Positions 31,050-44,500 of a stretch of DNA of 64,000 nucleotides are shown piece by piece; the stretch's first letter is position 1; every line of letters starts with the position of its first letter. A model generated the notes under the pieces. It was not told the origin of the DNA and made no database searches. It saw only the letters and a list, made by a program, of their open reading frames with translations. The DNA comes from Paragordius varius (taxonomy: Eukaryota > Nematomorpha). The stretch lies in contig OZ176050.1 of assembly GCA_964247055.1 (NCBI GenBank), forward strand, positions 4,898,001 to 4,962,000, written 5' to 3'. The translations under genes and the position numbers were made by a program.

Positions 31050-31660
31050 ATTACGAGCATTGGAAAAAAACAATAAACTCGGTTAACGGATCCTAAACAA
31101 TATGAATGGACGTCAAATCGAAAATCACAAAGAGGCTTGTAAAATCCTGAACGTTTCGAAAGAGAATCATTTTCCCATCGAATCGTGACTGGTGATGAGT
31201 ACTGGCTTTATTTTATAAATTAAAAAAACGAGACACCCACCTTGGCAAGCCGGTTCATAGACAGCAAGACCAAATCGCTTGGGCAAGAAGACCATGCTCT
31301 GCGTCTGGTGGGGTCAGAGCGGTTTGAACTTTTAAACCTGGTGAAACCATTAATACACAACTCTATCCCAAGAAATGATTAATTTAAGTTAGGCGTTAAT
31401 TGAAAATCGACCAGCCTGTTGACAAGACAAAGGGATCTTGCTGCGTATGATCCGCTTCAAACAGCAAAACTAGTGAGAAACGCATTAAATTCGCTTATGG
31501 GAACTTATACTGTCTGTACTATCCTGACGCGGCACCATCTAACTATTACCTTTTCATACCAATGGGGTCCACAATCGCAGAGTGGCAGCACTTTAATATC
31601 GAAGACATTTGAAAAATGCTTGATAAATGGTTGCTGCAAAAGACAATCAATTTAATAGCA
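31050..31660 (+). mobile_element. Mariner (Tc1/mariner) transposase remnant
   Basis: Reading across several frame breaks, the plus strand gives FPIES, VTGDEYWLYF, then ARPNRLGKKTMLCVWWGQSG (mariner consensus GKKTMLCVWWDQKG), TFKPGETINTQLY, and PDAAPSNYYLFIPMGS (consensus PDLAPSDYHLF). It is missing its N-terminus and ends, and has several frameshifts and stops. It is an old dead copy. Inverted terminal repeats were not found. Confidence 0.85.
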
Positions 31661-31668
31661 TTCATATA

Positions 31669-31931
31669 TCCCATTTACACTTCTAATTCACCCTTAATCA
31701 ATTCACCCTAAAATCTATGTATTTTATAGGATTACCTATATTTTTTTACATTTAAAAAAAGGAAATTTTGTATTAAATGAAACATTAAAATCTCTTTGAT
31801 AACAATGATCAGTTATATTTGCCAGAAAACAGATAATTTTATAAGGGTAAATTGGAATTGTTTAGGGTGATTAGGATTGTTCGAGGGTGAATTCAAATTG
31901 GTCAAGGATTATTTTAAATTGTAAATGGTAT
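31669..31931. repeat. Fold-back MITE, copy 1
   Basis: It starts CCATTTACACTTCTAATTCA and ends in the inverted form TTGTAAATGG. Inside are repeated CACCCT / AGGGTGA units in opposite orientation at the two sides. It belongs to the same family as 53092-53454. Confidence 0.65.
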
Positions 31932-33473
31932 AATGCATGAGAGATGGGCAAAGTGTGTAGAACCTGATGTACAGTATTTTGAATAAAAAATAATTGATTT
32001 CCATTCAAAACGATATGTTTTTTTTTTACCAAAAAACGGTAGAGAATTGTGACTATTTTGGTATATATCTAAACGAATGTGGATTGCTCAAAAATATGTT
32101 TTTGAATTATAAAAAGGTTTGCAGACTTGGGAATTTAAACATGATAAGTTAGTATGTATGTAGGATCTCATTTCAGCATAACATCTTGTAGAAATTTTAA
32201 TCATTTATAGGATTATGATTGCTTTACATCATAAAGGCTTATAACTCAAGAAAAAGATATACATGTTTTTTTAGCTTGATAACAGGATTATTCATCGACG
32301 CATTAAATTGAATCGCAAAAACATATACGTAATAAAATAAAATCATCCGTTTTTTTTTATTTGAAATTGTTTTTGAGTGCAATTTTTGTATCATATGTTT
32401 GCCTATAACAATTGTTTTATAGCCCTGAAGATGATATAACTCTTATATTAAAAATATTATTTTATTCATATCTCTTTATAGACGACTTAATTAAAAATAA
32501 ATATTTGTTTTAACTTTTACCATTTCTATAAAATGCAAATCTACATAAAAACACCCCCAAAATCTGCCCAGTAAGAATATATAACTCTAAGAAACGGATA
32601 ATAGCAAAATATAATAAAAATGCCTATAATAACTAAAATAATGGGCATATTTTCACCTTTATTTAGATACAGGTAATGTGGTTGCTATTATAACGCTAAG
32701 TATGATTGACATTAATACAATGTGATTAAATACGAAATATTAAAATTCATCTAAAATTTACCTATATATACATATGTCTCCAAAATAAAAATATATTAAT
32801 GGTTTTAACTTTTGACACAGGTTACGATATTAAATTATTATTTTGTTTGTCGAAACTAACATAGCCATTAATGTTTTAATTTTACCGTATTGATTAGGTA
32901 CAAAAAACCTTTATAATCTATTTTGTTAATGCTCAAAATTTATGGAATGCATTATGAAATGAACTTTGCCATTTTTGGCGTTTGATTTGACATATCAATC
33001 AATTTTCACCTATGTGGTTATTAAGTGTCCAAATAATTAGATATGAATATATATTTCTGTCATTTACGATCTAACCTTTTACCAAGATATACATAATAGT
33101 TATTAATCATACACAGGTTAGAAATTTCCTTCCGCTTCTAAGAACATATATTAATTTAAGGAATGTAACTAAAAATTGTTGTCATTTTATAAGTTACATA
33201 ATGAAATGCTTGTAATTTGGACATTACATAATAATACGAATAACAAATTATAACTTGCATATTTAATAATATATATATTCTCCACACATTTTACCATTGT
33301 TTTGCTCTGAAAAGAGTAGGTGATTCCTTAATTTTATTGACATTTTTATATCTTTTTATATGAATTTATACATATGATATTCATTTAATATCGAATGAAT
33401 TAACACGTTAAGAGGTATGTGTGTATGTATGTTAGGCGACACAAAAGTACTTAAGATTTGTGTCACCAACTTC

Positions 33474-33476
<3 letters not shown>

Positions 33477-33504
<28 letters not shown>
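33477..33504. repeat. (AT)n microsatellite
   Basis: About 13 AT repeats in noncoding DNA. Confidence 0.9.
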
Positions 33505-33510
<6 letters not shown>

Positions 33511-36500
33511 AGTATAAAAACATTTATTTCGTCCGGCCAAAACCCATTAATTTGTGGTGACTGGCTTAAAAATACAAGGCTCCCCTTTTACGTATTTAAT
33601 GTTGTTGTTTACTTGATATTAAAAATGTCTCCAAAAACCTATATATATATAAAACGATAAAAATACTAACCAATAAATTTTGCACACGGAAAATGTAACA
33701 ATATATAATAGAAATAATAATTAAATCATCACATATTGAGTGCACGAAAAAAACTAACATTTTTATTAAATATTGCCTAAACACTATTGGGTTCATAATA
33801 ATTACACAAAAAATTATTTGTAAAGCTTAAATGTGAGACCTACCCCCTCTCCCCCCTAAATGTGAAAGACAGGCGCCAAATAAATAAATTTTGTTAAACG
33901 AAAAACTTTCTCGTGTTACAAAGTAGCAGTTTAGTTTATAATATAAATATGTTTAATATTGCACTTGTAAAATAATTATAATTACCTTAAAATATAACTA
34001 AAACGCAAGGTTTAAAAACCTCAACCATTATTTACATCTATATAGATATATATTTGGTAAAGGCTTAATTAATTTAAAAGCGGAACTATACTCTAATCTA
34101 ATTATATAATAATCACTATTGAAATTTATTTAGTAATACTAGAAGAGAACATAGCGTCAATATTTCACACTTTAAAACAAATTCGAATATATATAGTGTC
34201 AAAAATAAAATTGTATATAATAAATTATTTTGGTATTATTTAAAAAAATATGAAAAACTGAAATCCTATAATAAAATAAAATATATCCAAATCTATATAT
34301 TAAAAATCATTTCCAATTTTTTAATTTATATAATGTGATTAAAATTTGACAGTCCTACAAATAAATCATATCATAATTTTGTCCAATCGCGACTGGGAAA
34401 ATTTCATTTTTTTGTTGAATGATGATTGGTAGTTATGTTTTTATTTATTTGACAGTATAAAATGAATTAGAAATATTAACTTCATTAATATTTTTAATTA
34501 ACTTGAAATGGATATAATGGTTAGTAGAATTAATATATCGCTAATATAACTAATTAGAAACAAAAAACACTTCACACATATTTAAGGCTACAAAACTCAA
34601 TCCAACAATTGTTTAATCTTTTAAATTTTTCCCCTGAGAAAAGATGTTGATGGCCAAATAAAACATTTATCAGTGATTAATATTATTATTAGACATTTTG
34701 CACCAATTAGGACTTTCTCTTGTTATCTAGAAAAAATTTAACGTTTCGTGTGATAGGTATGTCTTAAATAAATTACTTAATTTTAAGCAGATATTTGAAA
34801 ATAGGACGGAAAATATTTATAGATATGGGAATTTTTGTATTTAAAAAACGCACAGAATTAATTAGAATTTTATCACATATTTTAAGCGCAACAAATTATA
34901 CAAAACTATTTATTTATTTATTTTTTATTGCCCAAGTTGGTAAATATTTGAAGATTTTGCTTATTTAAATTTCTTTTTTATGCATAAATAAACCAGACAG
35001 TTACTATTAACTTTGCGTGACCGTTGCTGGAAGAAAAGCTATCATTGGAACGTTTTTATAGCATCTAATTAAATAAATGACTATAAGAGAGCATATAATT
35101 AAATTTTTAAGGGGTGTCTTCGTAAATTGATATAAGCAACATTTACAAATTTTATACTGCAATTATCTTATAAAAACAGAATATTTTCCCAAAAATTAAT
35201 GGTATCCTGTCTATTCGAGGTTTTAGTATTTAGTCAAATATTTAGTTATAAAGAACTGAGACTTTATAGAAATGAAATGCAATAAAGTAAAAGGATGTAT
35301 TTTTGTGAAACCGTGTCCAAGTTTTTCGGGAATGGCTTAAAAGATGAGCTGTGCTAAACACTTCCATTTTTTTAAAAATATCTAACACATAATTTGCCTC
35401 ATTAAAATATTGCTTCTATTTTATTTGATCGCAAAAGTTTTTTATACTTTAAAAGTAGCTATCATTGTAAGTGATATCTTCATTTTTTTAAATATTATTT
35501 AAAGTAGAAAAGCAATAGAACGTATATATAACTAATTTTTTCGTTTACTTTTAGAGAAATCAAAATAATTTAATACTGAAGAAATTAAGCATATTGAATC
35601 GATGGAAAAAAAAATTCAGATCTGATAATTATTTGTATATTTCTTTAGAAAAATATTCATAACTATAATTCGATTGCCAGTATACATTTTTACGATTTTT
35701 TCATATTGATTTAGATTTCCAATATATCTTTATTAAGAGGGGATTTTTAAAAAACTTTGACTTAGTATTACGTGAGTTGTTATTCGAAGAAAAGTACACT
35801 CCTTAAGAGTATTCAGATAATATATTTTCGTTTTTTTATTTTTACTTAATCTCAAAATTTAATTCTAACTTGCGACCATATAATTAACACTACGTGACAA
35901 CACATTCATTCTAGTCCATCGATTCAAATTTGGGTAGTTTTATAGCCCAGGCCTATTTAAAATTAGGCTTCAAAAAATACGGAAGAAATTGAAACATGGC
36001 AAAAGTTTGCTTGACATTAATGAACCGAAATATAAAAAAATTAATTCAAAAATAAATGATATTACTTACTTTAATCTAAAACCAAGAGGTAAAAATTTAG
36101 TCAAAATGACATGTGGTCATTAGCCAAATTTAAAAATAACACAAAATAAACCACTTTTACTGTTTCCATCAATGTTAGAAATATAAATAAATATCAGCTT
36201 TATTTTAACTTTAAAATTAAATAAACATGATATTTTGCAAAAATTTTGTAAATTTCAAATGGCTTCGAAGTAGTTTGATACGGATTTTTTTAACTAATTT
36301 TTTTTTAGATATTCCGGCTTATTTATATAAATTTTATTATGATAGAAGCATAAATTTAAATCTGGACCGTTTCTTTCAGTAACCCCAATTTGAATCAGAG
36401 TGTTAATATGATCAAGGTCAGGTTTCATCATATATTACAAATGTTAAATAATTTTTGAATGGCTGTAGTTAAGACATTTACCATTGTGCTTGATTTAACA

Positions 36501-38037
36501 GACATTGAAATCAAAAACTCCACACTCCTAAAATATTTAAAGCTAAAAATAACCGATAAAAAATTGGATTTACTGCTAATGTATCTAAAATTTTTGAAGC
36601 GAAAATTCATAGTTCAATTGTTAAAAATGCTGTATTCTCTAATATCTAATGTCCTAAGGATGTTTATTAAATTTCCGGTAATTTTGATAAGATTTATTTA
36701 TAAATTTCTTAGCAAAATAGTAATGTTCAAACTATTCTATGAACATGATTTCCCATAATATTTCAGCAAGGGAAACCGTTATTTTTGGGTTGTTTAGATT
36801 TTATTAGAAAATAGGAACTTATTATTGCCAAAAAAGCATACTGCTAATATTTAATACGTATAACCATATGTATATTTGCTAACAAAATTTAAAAAACCTA
36901 TTTTTTGTATCCGTTTGAAACCCTGGTTCCGGTTTTAGGTAATAAATTTAAAGAACCAAAATTTAATAATCATTCAACATTTCCAATTTTTAGAGAAAAA
37001 CACATTTTAATTGTTACCACTAGCTTATTTTAGAAACGATAATATGTATAAAATAGTTGATTCATAACTTAAAAACCGTGAAACTGAGCCAGTAATGATT
37101 GCTAGAGGTTTTAAGATTTCTTAAATAATTAATATACTTTTTAGTAATAACTCAAATATTAAAACGATAAGAATTGAAACCGATAAAAATTGAGACTAGT
37201 TCTACAACTTCCTAAAATTTCCTAAACTCTAAAACACATCATTTCTATTTCCATTTTAAGAAAATTTATTAAAAATATACAACAATAAATATATAATAAA
37301 AAATTATCATACTTGAACATTAAATCGTCAATAAATTTCGCATTTTAGCCTATGATCAGGACCCCAAAATAAAAATAACCCAATAAGTGGTTCAAAAAAT
37401 TAACTTAAAATGGAATCTTTGATTAATGCAAGTGGTAGTAATGTATAATTTTAAAATCTATCGTAAATTTTAAGTTTAAGGCAAAAATATACTTATGGCT
37501 TAATTTAAATGAACATTTCGCTGCTAATATTTTAAGTTCCTATTTATAACTTTATAAAAAACTAAGTCTATAGAATTTAATAGATGTACAGATTATTGCA
37601 TGAGATTCATAAATGTCTATATGGCCACAAAAAATATATTTTAAACAAGATTCAAATTGGGTAAACTGGTTACCCCAATTTTATAATGTTATAAACTAAC
37701 AAAACGTGTGGTGGTCTCAACTCACATGTTAATAAAAATAATTTGAACAGCTGTATTTAAATAAGCAAGTTTTGAGAAAAAAAATATATCAACATTTTTA
37801 GGCCGTAGGCTTTCTAGTAATTATTATTGCTGTCTTTAGAACTTATCTACACATTGTATTATTTGAGGTTTCTATGTCCAAATTTACATGTGTATTTTTT
37901 TTAATTTAGAAAATGTCAATAATAAGTCATGTGTCGTTTGAAATGACATGTATTTTGCGGTTTAAAATCAATTTATATCTTCATAATATAATATGATAAA
38001 TATGGTGCCGTTTCTATAATTACATAATTAGTTTTAA

Positions 38038-38042
<5 letters not shown>

Positions 38043-38070
<28 letters not shown>
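38043..38070. repeat. (AT)n microsatellite
   Basis: About 14 AT repeats in noncoding DNA. Confidence 0.9.
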
Positions 38071-39074
38071 CAAGCAATTGAAAAATAATCATTAACCTTT
38101 ATATGATAATTTTGATGAGTTTGAAAGATTCTGTAATACTTATGATTGACTCTCATAGTCGCTCGCATATATCAAAACTATCAAATATTATTAATTTTTT
38201 TGTAAATCAAACCAACCAGCTTTTTAATTATTTTTTATTATATTATTCAATAATTGATTTGATTTATATATGTATGGTACTAGGAATTGAAATTTAATTA
38301 ATTTTATATGTATATATATATGCTAAAGGAATATATATTAAAAAATGTTTGTTTAATCAATCGATGATTGATAACTATATATTATATAGTATTAATTTTT
38401 AAGTGACTTCTTTTCTAATATGCCACACTACAAATAAGCTGATAATGAGAATTCGTTGATATATTTTCTATTCCAATCCAATATTTTTTTATTATATTTC
38501 AATATGATATGTGGTTAAATGATATAATTTTATTAAAAATTAATTATTATTGTTGTTTTAATTCGGAATATACATACGCATTATATAAAACAAATAAAAA
38601 TGGATTCTCAGAATATTTAGAGTTAATTATTATATATATATTTTTAAAAATAATTTATTTTTGTGTTAATTGCATTTTTATGGTAATTATATAAATACAT
38701 ATAAGATGATGTGATGTTGTAGTTCAATGGAGAGACAGGAATATCTTACAAAAACAAACTACATAATACAAATATATATATATTAAATTAATATTTCTGG
38801 ATAAATATCAATAATATTATTAATAATAATTATAGTATTATAAATAATTATCTAATAATGATTGTTTTGCAGCTAATGAATAAAACTAATTGACAATTAA
38901 GGTTGTAGATATTAGACTGAAGCTGTAAAGAAAACGATGATAATATTTATCATTTTCTATTTACTTATTAATACTTTTTTGTACAATTAAAGCAATAAAA
39001 CAAACAATTGACCTGTGAATTATATAAAACATTATGGCTGTTTTAAAAACCAAAATTTTTTTGGATAATGTTGC

Positions 39075-39485
39075 ATGGTATTAAAGATTTTCTTTGGATA
39101 TTATGAGGATGATTTAATTATTTTAAAAAAATTAAAATTCGATTTTGGGGAGGTTGGATTGTCGCATTCTGGATACTTGCTTTATTTTACTAAATTTAAA
39201 GAATTTTATGTAAAAAATAGCGTTTTTTGGTTCATATCTGTATATTCATCTGGTACTTTCAGTCGGCATCAATTATCATATATTCATAGCACTCATCTTT
39301 TTAGGTTATATAGCGAATTAACGGGTAAAGGGATAGATATAATACAATTATTTTTAAAACATTACCCCTACGAATTAAAACACTGTATATAGCCATATAT
39401 AAAATTCGTAGAGATGATGAACTTAAATGTCAATTTTGTGGGATATATAAACAATTTTCATTTACGGTACACCTATTTTTTGCAA
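39075..39485 (+). pseudogene. Possible decayed non-LTR retrotransposon fragment
   Basis: An open frame of 105 codons (39075-39392) is followed in another frame by DELKCQFCGIYKQFSFTVHL and then FFATT. The CxFCG...HLFF spacing resembles the zinc-binding tail that follows many LINE reverse transcriptases. No catalytic reverse transcriptase motif is present. It could alternatively be a short host gene fragment. Confidence 0.3.
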
Positions 39486-39983
39486 CAACATAAGTTGGAG
39501 ACTCTCATCTCTGTAATAATTTAATTATAAAGCTCATCATCATCTCCATGATAATTTACTTAATAATGAAAAAAAGACTGGTATTATAATGGCATATCTT
39601 ATTATATTCACATGAAATGCATATTGTTGGAGCCAGAAATAAAATTTGGTATCTTTTTCTCCTAAATAGTTTCTTGTCGCATATTAATTCTTTTTGGGTA
39701 AGTTACTAAACTGAGAGTGCTATTTATGATTAAAATTTTTTTAAAGAAAATTAACCGTAGCACAATAGCGTATGGTTTAAAGTCTGTCCATAATTAACAA
39801 ACAAAATTAATGTTAAAACATATGGGCAAAAAATGTTTAACAACCGTTTATTGTTTCTTACCATCCGCTACTGTAATGATTTCTTTCTCTATTCATACCC
39901 TATAGAATGATCTTTATAACCAATAAATACCCTTTGCTATATTATAATATCTTACAAATTAAAATTATAATTTTAAAAGTATA

Positions 39984-40321
39984 ATGAGTAAAAAATGTCG
40001 CAGTAATTATCATAAAAGTAAAATTGGCAGAGTCCCTCCCAACAATAATGTATCTCGTGACTTTTATAAAATAGAACAACATCCAATTATTATACAAAGT
40101 AATTATAAATACCATTTTTTACGATAAATTTATTTATAGACAAAATACGTTCAAGACATCTTTTAGATATTCAGGATTTTGTTTCACGCAAAATTTTAGA
40201 TGAAACTTTGTTTGTTTTTCAAAACAAATCTCGAAAAATGGCAATAATCTTTATTGGCAAAAATAGCGAAATAGTGGTACTTTCTTACTTACTTAAACAG
40301 CTCGCGCATAAATTAAAATGA
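39984..40321 (+). CDS. Small unrecognised spliced gene
   Basis: Exons 39984-40098 and 40140-40321 join across a 41-nt GT-AG intron in consistent phase to a 98-aa basic protein. It begins MSKKCRSNYHKSKIGRVPP and ends in a hydrophobic C-terminal half (KMAIIFIGKNSEIVVLSYLL). I recognise no family. The case for coding is the preserved frame across the splice, which doubles the open length, and a residue mix unlike nearby random frames. It stands 1.2 kb upstream of the TLX-type gene on the same strand. Confidence 0.45.
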
Positions 40322-41548
40322 AAAAAAAATGTTAAATTGTCATGTAGAGTTATATTATGTCGTTTTTAAGGTGGTGGATAATATCTTGTATTTTTCATAT
40401 TTTTGAGTTATTATATAAACCACAAATCACCAAAATAACCTTTTTCAGCTAATGTACAAATAAATGATTGATATGGTTACCTGGTTGACAAAAAAATAAC
40501 GGAGATACTTTTCAAACTAAACTTAACAAAACACAAAAACTTATTTATCGTTGAAAACACAACAATAATACAATTTATCATGACTTTTGCCGTTAATAAA
40601 AATTAATTATATTTTTCGACATTATGTTGCCTATCAAATCAGGTTTGAAAATTTTATAATTAAATTATATTCGTATAAAAATAAAATATTAACCCAAATA
40701 CAATCAATGTGTTTAACTGCAATTATTATAGGATCCCTCCTACATTCTAGTGATAAAAACTCATTTAACCAAATGTTTATTATTGATATCAATATATAAT
40801 TTTTATATAGTTAAAATATGATGTGCAATAAATTAATCATGAAACTATAACTAAATTATTATTATTATTATTTATACAAATGTTTTTTGGCATTTTTAAA
40901 AAAAATGAAATTTGCAAAATTTTGATGAGACGTATATTTTTTCTTCAAGTCCATCCATAAATTTGCTGTTTTGTATATATGTATGTAACTTTTCGCTTAA
41001 CATTTTTAATGATAATAGACATTACTATGTGTACACCTTTATATACACCTTTATTTTAATGTTACTTTACATTTTAAATATCTTCCTTTATACTGCATCA
41101 TCCTTATACCATAATAACTAAAATTTTAAGGATTTTTTGTGTTTTTTTTGAATATATCATATCTGTGAACAAATTTAGCTAGCTAATTTAGTTAGCTTTT
41201 GTATAAAATAATGTATAATAAATAATATTAAAAAGACAAAAAAAACCAAATTATACATTAGTGAGTGGTTGTTTAACACTGTTGGTAGAAATAATAATAC
41301 ATATATTTATAAATATGTATATATAAATTATTTGTTTTAATAATACTACACTTTTAACACCACATCATAAAACATTACACAATATAATTATGAATGATGA
41401 GGCTAATTAAATTTTACTATAATTACGATTATAATATTTTATAGAAGTAAGATAATACATAATTAATTTCACTAAACAACTTAAATTAATCGGCATCAGA
41501 AAGTCAAAAAAAAGATCCATCCAAATTTACCCATCCATTTATCCCTCT
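40322..41548. other. 5' flank of the TLX-type gene
   Basis: AT-rich DNA without coding signal. It presumably includes the promoter, but no element can be assigned. Confidence 0.4.
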
Positions 41549-44500
41549 ATGTTTAACATAAATGAACTGTTAAAAACGTCGAATAACATTCAAAATTGTC
41601 AGGATCCAGCAATATGTTCAACCATGGGAAATTCCACACCAAATATTTTTACAACAAATAATTTTTATATTTCTACAGATACCAGTGATTCGGTTAAACC
41701 AAATTGTGTTAAAAATGATAAGGACAAAAATATGAATAATGATAATACCTCTATTCCTTTCAACATAAATGGGATCGGAGACATGAATAATGGTATGTTA
41801 TTCAACAATAGTCCAGTTAGCAATATTTGTACGAATAATATGCTAACTTTGTACAAATTATATGGATTGAATTGGGCCAATTTGCTTAGCAGTTGCCCTT
41901 TGTTTGGTTCCACCGAAGCCTGCAAAGTCTCATCAGCTAATGATGGACTCGTTAGAACCGATGTCTTCCCAATATCCTTGCATAGTAAATTGTCATCTTC
42001 TAATGATGATAAAGTTGATTCTATGGTTCCTACGCTTGCAAAACAACAAGCTGATTTTTACAAAGCCCTCTTGCTTAATAACCATACTGTTGGCCTTCCA
42101 ATGCAGCAACAGTGCACTTATTTAAATGGTCTTACCGGTGAAACAGATTTACTACAACATAATAATTATTATAATAATAATAATCATTTAAATCCCTTTT
42201 TGGCTTCATATTTTCCCTATCTACTTTGCCCGACATATCCCATCTCAGTCCCTTCGTTTTCCAACAGCAGTAATGATGGTCCAGGTTCGATTAACTGCAA
42301 ATCAGAATATTTAACATCCAATTATTTAACAACTAAGCCAAAAAGTACTTCTGAACAACTTAACGCTAGTGGTAATGATATTTATTGTGACAATGAAAAA
42401 ATGGGTGATTCAACTAATAAAAGTAATACGCCCGCAAAATTGGATCCAATCTTGTCTCCAAATAAATCAGAAAAAAATGCAGACCATACACCTCGAAAAG
42501 AAAACACATCTATTATCCTCGATCATAAATCGACTCCGAATCATGATAAAAATGTTTCAACACCAATAAATTGTGCTGAACATGAAAGTAGTCTTAGCGA
42601 AAACTCAAACGAAACAGAGCTAGAGGAATCAAAAACCAACTCTGAATTCATTTTATTTAGTTCACCCACCAATAAATCATTCCTGACATCTTCAAGTCAT
42701 GAAAATACTCCCTTTGAATCCAACAATGTTTTGTCCCTTAACTCTAGCGCACGTAAAATATTTTTAATTTTATTCACAGTGGATCCCTCATATTGAACCC
42801 GATTGTGGAAAATATAATTGACTACTTAATGAATTATGAACAAAAATTAATTAAAAAATATTGAACTTCATTTAAAAAGTGCATGTTAATAATCATAAGC
42901 TAAATAATAAATAAATTAAATCAGTTTATTTAAAAAAAGCTTACGAGTGGAGGTTATTTTATGGGTTTCTATGTACATACTACAACAGATCGACACCTAA
43001 CAATTTTTAGACAAGTTTATTGAATTATTAAGCATTAAAAACATTTGTTATTATATTATATAATATAATTTTATTGCCTAGATAATAGTGGTTATGACAA
43101 AAAATAATTTATAGTATATTTCTATAATATCCATATAAAATAAATCATAAGATTAGCATATGTTCATTTTGTTGACTGGTATATAAAAGAAAAAACCCAT
43201 TAAAAATTGCATGATATCACTTAAGATTTTTTATAAAAAAATTGAAATCTAAATGTGGGATTTTGTAAATGTTAAAACATGCTATGCCAATCATCATAAA
43301 GCATCGAACACAGAAATATTTTTAAGTTTTAAAATATTTTGATTTTTATCATTAACACCTCATTACCTTTTCATATATAGGTTGTCGATTACTTTTTGGG
43401 GCAGTTTTGCACCCTAGGCCCTAATGTAAATAAACTACCGTTTAGGAACTTGTTTTGGTTAAAATTTAATTATCAAACATATTTTTCTGTATAAAATTAT
43501 GAAATTTTTAGTTTTCTAGCTTTTTATGGCCCAAAATTAAAGCTTCAAAACGCACTTAAATCATACAGCTGATTTTGGAATTAAAATATATCGAACTTCG
43601 CTGTTAAGAATAATTGGAAAGCCAATCTAAATTTATTATTTACATTTTTTAACCATATAAAAAATTTATTTGCCCGTTGTAATAGCGATTTGAAAAAATT
43701 CCAAATAAATAAATGGGGAAAATGTTTGAGCTGAGGTTTTTTATATTTTTTGAATCATGCGCCTAAAAAGCTAAAAAAGCAATTTTTGCATTTAGCCCAA
43801 TATCTTGAATACTTTTTTATATAGTCCAATTTGAAATCACTCCAGGGTACAAATTTACTCCGAGACGATTAAGTTAAATAATTTACATATATCATCTCCA
43901 AATGACTGGGATATCTCTTAATAATTATATTTAACACCATATTTTTTCTAAAAGAGCCTTTTTAATTACAACTTGGCTAGTATAACCATACAATTATAAA
44001 TGATATTTTATTACATATTAACTTAATGTATGAGTCCTAATAAATAAGAAACCAAAATCATTATCTTATACATTTTTACTATTCACAAAGTTAAGGGATT
44101 TTATGTAGATTAAATCCTTATTGGAAGGACAATAATTTTGTTAAGTTGAAAGCTTGAAACTTTGGCTAATTGGCAAAAATTTATTCCAAAATACTTGTTA
44201 GCTTTATCGTTTTTCCGTGTTGGACCAAATCAATCAAAATAATATGGCAAGTTTATACTACTTTATAAAAGGTGTAAAATTTACTTATGATGTGAGTTTG
44301 AATATAATTTTAGAATTAAAAAAAAATAATTGCAGTTTAAGTCAATTTCCATATCTCTAAATTCGCAATTAAATTTATTTATTTATAACTTGTTTAACTT
44401 AAGTATGCTCTCCTAATTTATTCATTAAATGGAAAGACTTCAAAAAATATTTTAAAGTTGCATTAATAAGGCTATGAGACATTAATATCCAAATACTTCG

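Larger units (their letters stand above)
30739..39983. other. Gene-poor interval between the ADAM gene and a small spliced gene
   Basis: More than 9 kb of AT-rich DNA. It holds a mariner remnant (about 31050-31660), a fold-back MITE (31669-31931), microsatellites at 33477-33504 and 38043-38070, and a decayed LINE-like piece (39075-39480). An open frame of 99 codons at 36459-36758 is Leu/Lys/Ile-rich and has no recognisable motif, so I do not call it a gene. I see no other coding signal. Confidence 0.55.

Noticed and set aside
33596-33796. Short hydrophobic minus-strand frame
   Set aside because: Ile/Phe/Tyr-rich composition is expected from AT-rich random sequence. No motif or splice support.
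36459-36758. Open frame of 99 codons on the plus strand
   Set aside because: It is Leu/Lys/Ile-rich with no motif, it overlaps an opposite-strand frame, and no splice partner is evident. It may be chance.
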